In this document: positions 1-10,428 of the stretch, piece after piece
How positions within the stretch are numbered: position 1 is the first letter of the stretch
Layout of the letters: every line of letters starts with the position of its first letter
Source: Armatimonadota bacterium
GTDB lineage: Bacteria > Armatimonadota > UBA10988
DNA length: 50,844 bases
Assembly (NCBI GenBank): GCA_016235455.1
Contig: JACRKZ010000121.1
Location: forward strand, 1-50,844
Reading direction: 5' to 3'
Translations under genes and position numbers: made by a program
The notes under the pieces: generated by a model
What the model saw: the letters and a program-made list of their open reading frames with translations, nothing else
What the model was told of the DNA's origin: nothing
The model's database searches: none

Positions 1-14
1 CCGCACGCTTTGTG

Positions 15-2573
<2,559 letters not shown>

Positions 2574-2625
2574 GCCACACATCCTTACTGCAACGCCGGA
2601 AGTCGCGAGCGACTGCCCTGATCCC

Positions 2626-2654
2626 ATTCTTCGCCTAGTGCGCCACCACGTCAA
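2626..2654 (-). promoter_or_regulatory. Predicted sigma70-type promoter of clpC
   Basis: On the minus strand TTGACG (2649-2654) and AAGAAT (2626-2631) are separated by 17 bases, about 50 bases upstream of the clpC ATG. The -35 is strong, the -10 matches four of six consensus positions. Inference from consensus only. Confidence 0.45.
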
Positions 2655-2780
2655 GGCGTCGTGTGTCGTGCAGGACACGCCGCGCACCAGCGCCGCACCG
2701 AGCGCGGCCGACCTCGGCTGTGCGTCCTGCGGTCGGTCGGCTGAGTGCCGCGGTGCGCCCGTGGCCCCCAATCTGACGGA

Positions 2781-2824
2781 ATGGGGACAGGTGCGCCCTC
2801 TTGGTGAGAGGCACCTGTCCCCAT
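2781..2824. repeat. 14-bp perfect palindrome (REP-like hairpin / possible terminator)
   Basis: The arms 2781-2794 (ATGGGGACAGGTGC) and 2811-2824 are exact reverse complements. Inside, 2798-2801 can also pair with 2807-2810, giving a nearly continuous hairpin with a small bulge. It lies in the 276-base gap between the clpC start and the ilvE stop, 26 bases after the ilvE stop, so it could end ilvE transcripts. There is no clear T-run. Its GGGGACAGG core resembles REP-type palindromes scattered in many genomes, but the family assignment is inference. Nothing else was recognised in the gap except the clpC promoter. Confidence 0.75.
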
Positions 2825-2849
2825 CGACAGATAGCGCACGTCCGGCCGG

Positions 2850-3722
2850 CTAGCCGATGGGCGTACCGGTATGCGCCACGTAGTTGCGGAACAGGCCCAT
2901 AAGCTTCGCGGTGATCGCGCCTGGCTTGCCGTCACCGATAGGCCGGTCGTCGACACTGACCACGGGCACCACCTCGGCAGCGGAGCCGGTGAGGAAGAGT
3001 TCGTCCGCCGAGTAGACGAACTGCAGCGTGAAGAACTCCTCGGTCAGGGCGATCTCGCCTTCGTGGGCCAGGTCCATGACCGTGTCACGCGTGATGCCGC
3101 GCAAGATGCCCGCGGCCACCGGCGGCGTGTAGACGTGGCCATCGCGGACGACAAAGATGTTGTCGCCCGTGGCCTCGGCCACATAGCCCTGGTCGTTGAG
3201 CATCAGGCCCTCTTCGGCGCCCGCGCGATTGACCTCGATCTTGGCCAGGATGTTGTTCAGGTAGTTGAGCGACTTGATGGCCGGGTCCAGCGCGGTCGGG
3301 TTGTTGCGCCGGGTGGCGCAGGTGATGACCTTGAGCCCCTCGGTGTAGCAGCGCTCGGGATACAGGCTGATGCCCGCGGCGATGATGAAGATCGACGCCT
3401 TGGGGCACTTGCGGGGATCCAGGCCCAGATCGCCCACGCCGCGCGTAACCACCGCGCGGATGTAGCCGTCGCGGATCTCGTTGCGGCGACAGGTCTCGAG
3501 CACCGCCTCGCAGTACTCGGCCTGCGTCATGGGGATCTCGAGCATGATCGTCCGCGCCGAGTCGTACAACCGGCGGACGTGCTCTTCGAGCTTGAAGACC
3601 CGGCCGTTGTAGGCGCGGATACCCTCGAACACACCGTCGCCATACAGCAGGCCATGGTCAAACACCGAGACCTTGGCCTCTTCCTTGGGCAGGAACTGAC
3701 CATCCAGGTAGATCACCGACAT
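2850..3722 (-). CDS. ilvE: Branched-chain amino acid aminotransferase (class IV PLP enzyme)
   Basis: Interconverts leucine, isoleucine and valine with their 2-keto acids using glutamate/2-oxoglutarate; cytoplasmic, PLP-dependent. The 290-residue protein matches the usual length of bacterial IlvE. Seen: the fold type IV N-terminus (VSVFDHGLLYGDGVFEGIR, 18-36), the likely PLP lysine K150 in DPAIKSLNYLNN, and the VAEATGDNIF segment (181-190) corresponding to the EGSGENIF phosphate-binding region. ATG 3722 is chosen because it is preceded by GGAGGGAGTAGGTG; an in-frame GTG one codon upstream is possible. It is a single gene with its own promoter and an inverted repeat over the -10. D-amino-acid aminotransferase or aminodeoxychorismate lyase are related alternatives, but the sequence around K150 and the N-terminus fit IlvE best. 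Confidence 0.9.
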   Translation of the reverse strand: MSVIYLDGQFLPKEEAKVSVFDHGLLYGDGVFEGIRAYNGRVFKLEEHVRRLYDSARTIMLEIPMTQAEYCEAVLETCRRNEIRDGYIRAVVTRGVGDLGLDPRKCPKASIFIIAAGISLYPERCYTEGLKVITCATRRNNPTALDPAIKSLNYLNNILAKIEVNRAGAEEGLMLNDQGYVAEATGDNIFVVRDGHVYTPPVAAGILRGITRDTVMDLAHEGEIALTEEFFTLQFVYSADELFLTGSAAEVVPVVSVDDRPIGDGKPGAITAKLMGLFRNYVAHTGTPIG

Positions 3723-3758
3723 CACCTACTCCCTCCAGCTCGCTCGCTCGGCTGGGTC

Positions 3759-3787
3759 ATTCTACCCAGCGGCGAGGGGCGGGTCAA
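3759..3787 (-). promoter_or_regulatory. Predicted ilvE promoter with an inverted repeat over the -10
   Basis: Minus strand TTGACC (3782-3787), 17-base spacer, TAGAAT (3759-3764), about 37 bases upstream of the ilvE ATG. A 7-bp perfect inverted repeat, GCTGGGT (3751-3757) and ACCCAGC (3764-3770), brackets the -10, so a repressor site or a transcript hairpin is conceivable. Confidence 0.6.
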
Positions 3788-3812
3788 TCAACCGCTGCGC
3801 CATCGGGCTCAA

Positions 3813-4859
3813 CTACGGAGCCGCCATGACCTGCCGCACATCGGCCAGCAACGCCGCCACGTCCTCGGGTTGCGTGTCCCAGGAGCACATGAGCCGCGCG
3901 CCGCCGGCGCCGATGAACGTGTAGAAGTGCCAGCCGAGTTGGTGCAGCGAGTCGATCGCGCGCTCGGGCAGTTGCACGAAGACGCTGTTGGCCTGGCGCG
4001 GGAAGAGGAAGCCCACGCCGTCGATCGCCCGCAGCCCGGCCTCCAACTCGGCGGCCATGGCGTTGGCGTGGCCCGCGTGGCGCAGCCAGGTGCCGTTCTC
4101 CAGCATGGTCACCCAGGGCGCCGAGAGGAAGCGCATCTTGCTGGCCAACTGGCCCGCCTGCTTGCAGCGGTAGTCGAACTCCTCGGCCAATTGGGCATCG
4201 AAGAAGACCACGGCTTCACCCAGCGCCAGACCGTTCTTGGCGCCGCCGAAGCACAGCACGTCGACGCCGACCTGCCAGGTGATCTCCTTGGGGCTGACCC
4301 CCAGCGAGGCCACGGCGTTGGCGAAGCGGGCGCCGTCCATGTGCACCCGCAGCCGGTGCTTGCGGGCCATGTGGCCCAGCGCCGCCAACTCCTCGGGCGT
4401 GTAGACCGTGCCCACCTCGGTGGCCTGGGTCAGGCTCAGCACGCGCGGCTTGGGGTAGTGGATGTCGTCGCGCTTGCGTACGATGGCCTCCACGCTGAGC
4501 GGATCGATCTTGGCGTCCTGGCCCGAGGCCAGCAGCATCTTGGTGCCGTTGGAGAAGAACTCGGGCGCGCCGCACTCGTCGGTCTCCACATGGGCCAACT
4601 CGCCGCAGATGACGCTGTGGTACGACTGGCAGAGCGCGGAGATGGCCAGCGAGTTGGCCGCCGTGCCATTGAACACGAAGAAGGCCTGCAGGTCGATCTC
4701 GAACAGGTCGCGCAGCAAGTCGCACGCGCGCTGCGTGTAGGGGTCGTCGCCGTAGCTGCGCTGGTGCCCGGCGTTGGCCGCCATCATCGCCGCCATCGCC
4801 TCGGGGCAGATGCCGGCGTAGTTATCGCTGGCGAACTGACGCGAACGCGTTGTGACCAT
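3813..4859 (-). CDS. Low-specificity L-threonine aldolase / beta-eliminating lyase family
   Basis: PLP fold type I enzyme of the aromatic amino acid beta-eliminating lyase / threonine aldolase family, likely splitting threonine (or allo-threonine) into glycine and acetaldehyde. 348 residues, typical for the family. Seen: N-terminal FASDNYAGICPEAMAAM, the Asp-containing RVHMDGARFANA segment (D175, cofactor ring contact) and the Schiff-base lysine K208 in CFGGAKNGLALGEA. The FGGxKNG form is found in one of the two bacterial threonine aldolase subgroups; the other has SKGLGAPVG. ATG 4859 is preceded by AAGGAG at a good distance (4869-4874), while the 67 in-frame codons upstream overlap the promoter region and are unlikely to be translated. 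It is transcribed divergently from the lipid A operon. Confidence 0.87.
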   Translation of the reverse strand: MVTTRSRQFASDNYAGICPEAMAAMMAANAGHQRSYGDDPYTQRACDLLRDLFEIDLQAFFVFNGTAANSLAISALCQSYHSVICGELAHVETDECGAPEFFSNGTKMLLASGQDAKIDPLSVEAIVRKRDDIHYPKPRVLSLTQATEVGTVYTPEELAALGHMARKHRLRVHMDGARFANAVASLGVSPKEITWQVGVDVLCFGGAKNGLALGEAVVFFDAQLAEEFDYRCKQAGQLASKMRFLSAPWVTMLENGTWLRHAGHANAMAAELEAGLRAIDGVGFLFPRQANSVFVQLPERAIDSLHQLGWHFYTFIGAGGARLMCSWDTQPEDVAALLADVRQVMAAP

Positions 4860-4884
4860 GGTGACAGTCTCCTTTTCAGCCCTC

Positions 4885-4912
4885 AGGGTACCCTTCCCGG
4901 CGGCGCTGTCAA
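4885..4912 (-). promoter_or_regulatory. Predicted promoter of the threonine aldolase gene
   Basis: Minus strand TTGACA (4907-4912), 16-base spacer, TACCCT (4885-4890). It would give a leader of about 20 bases carrying the AAGGAG ribosome site. It is back to back with the fabZ promoter in the 153-base divergent gap. Confidence 0.55.
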
Positions 4913-4949
4913 CGCCCTGGAGGCCACGCCAGACGGCATCGCGACCGCG

Positions 4950-4978
4950 TTGACGCGCCTTGGGGCCGATGGTACACT
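4950..4978 (+). promoter_or_regulatory. Predicted promoter of the fabZ-lpxA-msbA-waaA-lpxK operon
   Basis: TTGACG (4950-4955), 17-base spacer, TACACT (4973-4978), 34 bases before the fabZ ATG. It is the only good promoter seen ahead of the five tightly packed rightward genes. Confidence 0.6.
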
Positions 4979-5012
4979 GCCCCGCGGGCACGGCCCGGAA
5001 ACGCACGGCATC

Positions 5013-5513
5013 ATGGCACCACCCCTCTTTCCGAACCCCGAAATCACAGACCAGTACCAAGGGCGCACCCTAGATATCGAGGCGATCCAGCTGCTGCTGC
5101 CACATCGGCCGCCGTTCCTCATGCTTGACCGGGTGATCGAGCTCGATCCCGCCAAGTCCGCCGTGGGCATCAAGTGCGTGACCATGAACGAGTGGTTCTT
5201 CGTGGGCCACTACCCCGAGTTCCCGGTGATGCCGGGCGTGCTCATTCTGGAAGCGCTGGCCCAGTTGGCCGGCGTGGTGGTCATGACCGGCATGGAACGC
5301 GGCGCCTGGGTGCCGCTGTTCACGGGTGTGGAGAAAGCCAAGTTCCGGCGACCGGTGCGGCCGGGCGACGTGCTGCGGCTCGAGGTGACCATTCTCTCGG
5401 TCAAGCCGCGGTTTGGCCGCCTGATGTCCGAGATGAACATGCGCGCGCTGGTGGACGGCCAACTGGTGACCGAAGCCACCTGCTCCTTTGCTTTGGTAAA
5501 CCGCGAGCAGTAG
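5013..5513 (+). CDS. fabZ: 3-hydroxyacyl-ACP dehydratase FabZ
   Basis: Hot-dog fold enzyme dehydrating (3R)-hydroxyacyl-ACP in fatty acid synthesis. In diderm bacteria it competes with the lipid A acyltransferases for the same hydroxyacyl-ACP, which explains its frequent place beside lpxA. 166 residues, slightly longer than usual (about 145-150) because of an N-terminal extension. Seen: LLPHRPPFLMLDRV (28-41), catalytic His66 in FVGHYPEFPVMPGVL, catalytic Glu80 in ILEALAQLAG, and the ACP-side GVEKAKFRRPVRPGD segment. The ATG at 5013 is the first codon giving a sensible FabZ; no strong ribosome site is visible, so a slightly different start is possible. It stands 19 bases before lpxA and opens the lipid A operon. 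Confidence 0.94.
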   Translation: MAPPLFPNPEITDQYQGRTLDIEAIQLLLPHRPPFLMLDRVIELDPAKSAVGIKCVTMNEWFFVGHYPEFPVMPGVLILEALAQLAGVVVMTGMERGAWVPLFTGVEKAKFRRPVRPGDVLRLEVTILSVKPRFGRLMSEMNMRALVDGQLVTEATCSFALVNREQ

Positions 5514-5532
5514 AGGGAGGCCGTCCTCAACC

Positions 5533-6324
5533 ATGGTCATCATCCACCCCACCGCCCTTGTGGATCCGGCAGCCGAACTCGGCGAAGACGTTACCATCGG
5601 CCCCTTCTGCATTGTGGAGGCGGGCGTCCGGATCGGGGATCGCTGCTCGCTGGGTCCGCATGTCTTCATTCGCAGCAACACCACGCTGGGCACGGACAAC
5701 ACCGTCGACTACGGTACCGTGCTGGGCGGCGATGCTCAACACCGCGCGGCAGGCGGCAGGACCACCTTCCTCCAGATCGGCAACCACAACGTCATCCGCG
5801 AGGGCGTGACGATGCACCGCGCCAGCATCGATGGCGGGTTCACCTTGGTGGGCGATGACAACTTGTTCATGGCCTCCACCCACTTGGGTCACGACGTGGT
5901 CGTCGGCAACCACACCACGCTGGCCAACCTGGCCACCATCGGCGGCCACGTGACCATTGGCGACCGGGCCACCATCGGCGGTATGACCGCCATCCACCAG
6001 CGCGTGTCCGTGGGCGAACTGGCCATGGTCGGCGGCATGAGCGCCGTCACCAGCGACGTGCCGCCCTACAGCATGTGCAGTGGCGTGCCGGCCAAGGTGC
6101 TGGGCATCAATGTCGTCGGACTGCGGCGCAACGACTTCGATTCGGATACGCGCGCGTCCATCAAGCGTGCCATCCGCCTCATCTTCACCTCGGGCCGCAG
6201 CCGCAGCCTGGCCATCGAGGAGATTGAGCGGGACATGCCCGAGCGTTCGCCGCAACTGCAGGCCCTGCTCGACTTCGTCAGGGCAACCCAGACCGGCCAC
6301 AACGGGCGCCAACTGGAGCACTGA
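5533..6324 (+). CDS. lpxA: Acyl-ACP--UDP-N-acetylglucosamine O-acyltransferase LpxA
   Basis: First step of lipid A synthesis: transfer of a 3-hydroxyacyl chain from ACP to the 3-OH of UDP-GlcNAc, cytoplasmic homotrimer. 263 residues, the family length. Seen: left-handed beta-helix hexapeptide repeats from about residue 8 to 190 (for example HPTALVDPAAELGEDV, TIGDRATIGG), the catalytic His120 in STHLGHDVVVGN (equivalent of E. coli H125), the GVPAKVLGIN exit from the helix, and a C-terminal helical Acetyltransf_11 domain (VGLRRNDFDSDTRASIKRA). A GGGAGG lies 12 bases before the ATG. One base separates its stop from the ATG of the downstream ABC exporter, so translation is probably coupled. Confidence 0.96.
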   Translation: MVIIHPTALVDPAAELGEDVTIGPFCIVEAGVRIGDRCSLGPHVFIRSNTTLGTDNTVDYGTVLGGDAQHRAAGGRTTFLQIGNHNVIREGVTMHRASIDGGFTLVGDDNLFMASTHLGHDVVVGNHTTLANLATIGGHVTIGDRATIGGMTAIHQRVSVGELAMVGGMSAVTSDVPPYSMCSGVPAKVLGINVVGLRRNDFDSDTRASIKRAIRLIFTSGRSRSLAIEEIERDMPERSPQLQALLDFVRATQTGHNGRQLEH

Positions 6325-6325
6325 C

Positions 6326-8068
6326 ATGAGCACCGGCCGCCGCTTGTGGGGCTATGCCGCGGCGCTGCCCTGGCATGTGGTGTTGACTGTGCTGTCCGCG
6401 GTCCTGGCGGCCGTGTGCATGTTGGCCGTGGTCGTGTCCTGCAAGCCGCTGTTCAACATGGCCGCCCAGGCGCAAGTGGTCAGCATGGACCAGATGCGCC
6501 ACATGGCCGCACTGCTCTTGCTGTACGGCATCGGCATCGCCATTGGCGAATTCGGATACATGTACCTGTTCGACTACGTGGCGCAGTCGGTGGTCATGCG
6601 CCTGCGCGGCGACCTGTTCGCCCACCTGCAGTCGCTGCCGCTGGGCTACTTTGAGGATGCCAGCACCGGCGCGCTCGTCTCCCACGCCACCAACGACCTG
6701 GGCGTCATGCAGGCCCGCATGAACTTCGACCTGGTCAGCCTGGTGCGCCAGCCCGTGACCATCGTCGGCCTGCTCGTTTACATCGTGCTCAAGTCCTCGT
6801 GGGAACTGCTCATCGTGGCCATTCTGGTCGGCGCGGTGTTGTCGCCCGTATTGAGCTCCACTTCGCGGCTGATGAAACAGCACGCGGGCCATCTGCAAGA
6901 CCGCATGGCCGACCTGACCTCGCAGCTCACCGAGAGCCTGGGCGCGATCCGGGTGGTGCAGAGCTTCGGCGCTTCCGACCTCGAATGCCGCCGGTTCGAC
7001 GCCACCAACGCCGCCACGCGCCGCGCCATGATGCGCACGGTGCGCGTCCGCTCGGTGTTGCGGCCGGTCATCCATGTCATCATCCTGTTCGGCGTGATGG
7101 CCGTGGTCGGCGTCGGCGGCGTGCTGCTCAAGCGCGGCCGGGTCGACCTCGGCGACATCGTCGTCGTGGTCGCCACGCTGCAGATGATGTCCACCGCCTT
7201 CAAGGAGCTGGGCCGCGCCCGCCTGGCGCTCAGCGAGAGCCTCGCCGCCAGCGCCAAGGTGTTTGGCGTCATGGACACCAAGCCCGAACTGGTCGACGCG
7301 CCGGACGCGGTGACCCTGGGCACCATCGCCGGCCGCCTCGAGTTCCAGGGCGTGCACTTCCACTACAAGACCGGCGGCGACGTGCTGTGCGGCATCGACC
7401 TGACCGTCGAGCCCGGCCAGACCGTGGCAGTGGTCGGCTCCAGCGGGTCGGGCAAGACCTCGCTGGCCAACCTCATCCCTCGGCTGTACGACGTCACCGA
7501 CGGCGCGCTGCTGGTCGATGGCCACGACGTGCGCGCGGTGACACGCGCCTCGCTGCGCGCACAGATCGGTATCGTGCCGCAGCAGACGGTGCTGTTCCGC
7601 GGCACCGTGGCGGACAACATCGCCTATGGCAAGCCCGAGGCCAGCCATGAGGAGATCGAGGCCGCCGCACGCGCCGCCAACGCGCACGACTTCGTCTCCG
7701 CGCTGCCGCTCGGCTACGATACCGAGGTCGGCGAACGCGGCGCCAAGCTCTCCGGCGGCCAGGCCCAGCGCATTGCCATCGCCCGCGCCATCCTGCGTGA
7801 CCCGCGCATCCTCATCCTCGACGAGGCCACGTCGGCCCTCGATTCCGAGAGCGAGGCGCTGGTGCAGGAAGCCCTGGACCGGCTCATGCAGGGCCGCACC
7901 AGCGTGGTCATCGCGCACCGCCTGAGCACCGTGCAGAACGCGCACCGCATCGTCGTGCTGGACCACGGCCAGGTCGTCGAGAACGGCACGCCCGCCGAAC
8001 TGCTGGCGCGGCCGGACAGCGTCTACCGCCGCTTCCACGACCTGCAGACCGGCGAGGTGCCCGCGTGA
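6326..8068 (+). CDS. msbA: MsbA-type lipid A export ABC transporter (permease-ATPase fusion)
   Basis: Inner-membrane half-transporter that would flip the lipid A-core precursor to the periplasmic leaflet. 580 residues, almost exactly MsbA length. Seen: about six N-terminal membrane helices (residues 10-300), then a nucleotide-binding domain with Walker A VGSSGSGKTSLAN, Q-loop (GIVPQQTVLF), signature LSGGQAQRIAIARA, Walker B ILILDEATSALD and H-loop VVIAHRLSTV. ATG 6326 begins MSTGRRLWGY one base after the lpxA stop. Family membership (type IV ABC exporter) is certain; the MsbA assignment rests on position between lpxA and waaA and on length, since drug exporters have the same layout. Its TGA is overlapped by the waaA GTG. 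Confidence 0.88.
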   Translation: MSTGRRLWGYAAALPWHVVLTVLSAVLAAVCMLAVVVSCKPLFNMAAQAQVVSMDQMRHMAALLLLYGIGIAIGEFGYMYLFDYVAQSVVMRLRGDLFAHLQSLPLGYFEDASTGALVSHATNDLGVMQARMNFDLVSLVRQPVTIVGLLVYIVLKSSWELLIVAILVGAVLSPVLSSTSRLMKQHAGHLQDRMADLTSQLTESLGAIRVVQSFGASDLECRRFDATNAATRRAMMRTVRVRSVLRPVIHVIILFGVMAVVGVGGVLLKRGRVDLGDIVVVVATLQMMSTAFKELGRARLALSESLAASAKVFGVMDTKPELVDAPDAVTLGTIAGRLEFQGVHFHYKTGGDVLCGIDLTVEPGQTVAVVGSSGSGKTSLANLIPRLYDVTDGALLVDGHDVRAVTRASLRAQIGIVPQQTVLFRGTVADNIAYGKPEASHEEIEAAARAANAHDFVSALPLGYDTEVGERGAKLSGGQAQRIAIARAILRDPRILILDEATSALDSESEALVQEALDRLMQGRTSVVIAHRLSTVQNAHRIVVLDHGQVVENGTPAELLARPDSVYRRFHDLQTGEVPA

Positions 8069-9375
8069 GCCTGGCCGCCGCGATCTACAACCTGCTCTTG
8101 CTGCTGGCCATGCCGGCGGCGGCGCTGTTCGTCTGGGCCAGGTACGTGCGCACCGGCCGCAGTCGGCTGGGCTGGAATGAGCGCTTCGGCCATCTCCCGG
8201 CCGACCTGATCGCGCTCTGCGCCGGACGCGAGGTGATCTGGGTCCATGCCGCGTCGGTCGGCGAGACCATGGCCGCCAAGCCGCTGGTGGCGCTGCTCCG
8301 GCAGCAGCGGCCGGAGGCGGTCGTGCTGCTCAGCGGGATGACCGATACCGGCCGCGCCATCGCCGAGCAGGCTGGCGCCGACGGTGTGTTCTTCCTGCCG
8401 GTCGACCTGCCGTGGGTCATCGATCGCGTCATTCGTGCTGTGCGACCACGGCTGCTGTGCCTCATCGACACCGAGCTGTGGCCCAATCTTCTCTGGCGCT
8501 GCAAGGTGCACGGCGTACGTGTCGTCCTGGCCAACGGCCGCATCGGCGAGCGCGCCTTTGCCCGCGCCAATCGGCCTGCGGCGCGCTGGGTCTACCGCTG
8601 GGCCCTGAGCCACGCCGATCGGCTGCTCATGCAGTCCACCGCGGATGCCGAGCGGATCCGTGCGCTGGGCGCCAGGCAGACCAGCATCATGGGCAACCTC
8701 AAGGGCGACGAGTCCTTCCCCGCGGTCGATGACGCGCGCCTGGCGCACTGGCAGGCCGAACTCGGGCTGGCGCCCGACCAACCGGTGCTGCTCGCCGGCA
8801 GCACCGGTCCCGGCGAGGAAGCCATCCTGCTGGACGCCTTCGCCGCGGTCCGCGCCAGGCATCCTGGCGCCCGCCTGGTGCTGGTGCCGCGCGCGGTGGA
8901 CCGCGCCGGTGAGATTGCCGACCTGGCCACCGCCGCCGGACTGACCGCGGTGCGGCGTTCGGCGCTGCCGGCTCAAGCCGCGCGGTCGCTGGCCGAGCGA
9001 GCGGTGATCATCGTCGACACCATCGGCGAGTTGGCCGAGCTGTTCGCCGTGGGCACGGTGTGCTTTGTTGGCCGAAGCCTGGTGAAGATGGGCGGCAGCA
9101 ACGTGCTGCAAGCCGCCGCGCAGGCCCGACCGGTGCTCACCGGGCCGTACGTGAGCAATGTGCGTGACAGCGTCGCCCTGCTGACCGAGGTGCAAGCCGC
9201 GGTCACCGTGAGCGATGCCGAGCAGATCGCCGCCCAGACCAGCGCCTGGCTCGACCAGCCCGAACTCGCCGCCGCGGCGGGCCGGCGCGGCCGTGACACG
9301 GTGCTGGCCAGCCGCGGCGCCACCCAGCGTTGTGTCGATGTGCTCTTGGAGCTGCTCGATGCCGGCCACGCCTGA
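8065..9375 (+). CDS. waaA: 3-deoxy-D-manno-octulosonic acid (Kdo) transferase WaaA/KdtA
   Basis: Adds Kdo from CMP-Kdo to the lipid IVA precursor at the cytoplasmic face of the inner membrane (GT30). 436 residues, typical. Seen: N-terminal membrane anchor (AAIYNLLLLLAMPAAALFVW), the Glycos_transf_N signature with a conserved Glu in SRLGWNERFG, the VIWVHAASVGE segment, LCLIDTELWPNLLWRC, and the C-terminal GT-B half with FVGRSLVKMGGSNVLQAA and a terminal sugar-nucleotide region. It starts with GTG inside the stop of the exporter gene (GTGA overlap), which indicates translational coupling. Whether it adds one or more Kdo units cannot be read from the sequence. It overlaps lpxK by 17 bases. Confidence 0.94.
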   Translation: MSLAAAIYNLLLLLAMPAAALFVWARYVRTGRSRLGWNERFGHLPADLIALCAGREVIWVHAASVGETMAAKPLVALLRQQRPEAVVLLSGMTDTGRAIAEQAGADGVFFLPVDLPWVIDRVIRAVRPRLLCLIDTELWPNLLWRCKVHGVRVVLANGRIGERAFARANRPAARWVYRWALSHADRLLMQSTADAERIRALGARQTSIMGNLKGDESFPAVDDARLAHWQAELGLAPDQPVLLAGSTGPGEEAILLDAFAAVRARHPGARLVLVPRAVDRAGEIADLATAAGLTAVRRSALPAQAARSLAERAVIIVDTIGELAELFAVGTVCFVGRSLVKMGGSNVLQAAAQARPVLTGPYVSNVRDSVALLTEVQAAVTVSDAEQIAAQTSAWLDQPELAAAAGRRGRDTVLASRGATQRCVDVLLELLDAGHA

Positions 9376-10414
9376 TCTCGAGGCCTGGTATCTGGAGACC
9401 GTCTCCGGCCAGCGCCGGGGGCTCCTCCCCTCGCTGACCCGCGGCCTGCTGGCCGCCGCCTCCTGGGGCTACTCCGTCGGCCTTCTCCTGCGGGAGCTGA
9501 CCTATCTGCTGAGGCTGGTGCGGCCGGTGCATGTGGGCGCTCATACCGTCTCCGTGGGCAACCTGACCCTCGGTGGGACCGGCAAGACACCGGCTGTCAT
9601 CCATCTCGCACGGCGGTACCAGGCGGCCGGCGGGCAGGTCGCGGTGCTCATCCGCGGGCATGGCGCGCGGAAGCTGGTCGGCTGCAATGTCGTGCACGAC
9701 GGCCGCTGCGAGCAACTCACCGTGGCCGACGCGGGTGACGAGGCCCTGCTCATCGCGCGCCTGTTGAACAATGTGCCGGTGCTGGCCGGCAAGGATCGCC
9801 GCATCACTGCACGGGAGGCGGTGACGCGGTTCGGCGCGACAGTCCTGCTGCTCGATGACGGCTTCCAGTACCGGCGACTGCACGTCGATGAGCACATCGT
9901 CCTGCTCGATGCCACGCAGCCCTTTGGCACCGGCCGGCTGTTCCCCGCCGGCACACTGCGCGACCCGGCGTCAGCCCTGCGGCGCGCGGCCGAAGTATGG
10001 ATTACGCGCGCCGACCATCCGGCCGCGGTCGACCTCGACGCCCTCACCGCCCGCGTCCACGCCCTGGCGCCGGGCGTGACGGTCAAGCGCACCTGCCATG
10101 CGCCCGCGCGCCTGACCACCGCGTCTGGCGAGTTGCCGCTCGACGCGCTGGCTGGCCAGAAGGTCGTGGCCCTGGCCGGCATTGGCAACCCGCGCGCCTT
10201 CGCCGCGACCCTGGCGAGCCTGGGGGCGGTGGTGGTGCGTGAGGCCTTCTACCCCGACCATCACCCCTACTCGCCCCAGGAACAGGCCGAGCTGGCGCGC
10301 CAGGCGGGCGAAGCTGTGGTGGTCACCACGGAGAAGGACCAGATGCGCCTCGGCGACTGGCCGGCGGACAGTGCGCCGTTGTGGGTGCTGGGCATCGAAC
10401 TGCGCTTCGTGTAG
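9359..10414 (+). CDS. lpxK: Tetraacyldisaccharide 4'-kinase LpxK
   Basis: Phosphorylates the 4'-position of the tetra-acylated disaccharide to make lipid IVA; P-loop kinase bound to the inner membrane. 351 residues, in the normal range (about 330-360). Seen: an N-terminal amphipathic/membrane helix (LRELTYLLRLVRP), the Walker A region VGNLTLGGTGKTP around residues 65-77, the RGHGARK segment, a Walker B-like LLLDDGFQYRRL, and the ALAGIGNPRAF and EKDQMRL segments typical of the C-terminal half. The start ATG at 9359 lies within waaA. The gene ends the operon and converges with the nuclease gene, with 14 bases between stops and no obvious terminator. LpxB, LpxC, LpxD and LpxH are not in this window. 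Confidence 0.94.
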   Translation: MPATPDLEAWYLETVSGQRRGLLPSLTRGLLAAASWGYSVGLLLRELTYLLRLVRPVHVGAHTVSVGNLTLGGTGKTPAVIHLARRYQAAGGQVAVLIRGHGARKLVGCNVVHDGRCEQLTVADAGDEALLIARLLNNVPVLAGKDRRITAREAVTRFGATVLLLDDGFQYRRLHVDEHIVLLDATQPFGTGRLFPAGTLRDPASALRRAAEVWITRADHPAAVDLDALTARVHALAPGVTVKRTCHAPARLTTASGELPLDALAGQKVVALAGIGNPRAFAATLASLGAVVVREAFYPDHHPYSPQEQAELARQAGEAVVVTTEKDQMRLGDWPADSAPLWVLGIELRFV

Positions 10415-10428
10415 GCGCGGCGCCGGCA

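Noticed and set aside
2574..2849. Possible small gene between clpC and ilvE
   Set aside because: No frame with a ribosome site and coding-like sequence; it is taken up by the clpC promoter and a palindrome.
2871..5012. Long in-frame extension upstream of fabZ
   Set aside because: It runs opposite ilvE and the threonine aldolase gene; FabZ homology starts after 5013.
6278..8038. 586-codon leftward frame opposite the ABC transporter
   Set aside because: Low-complexity His/Gln/Asp sequence, fully explained by the exporter on the other strand.
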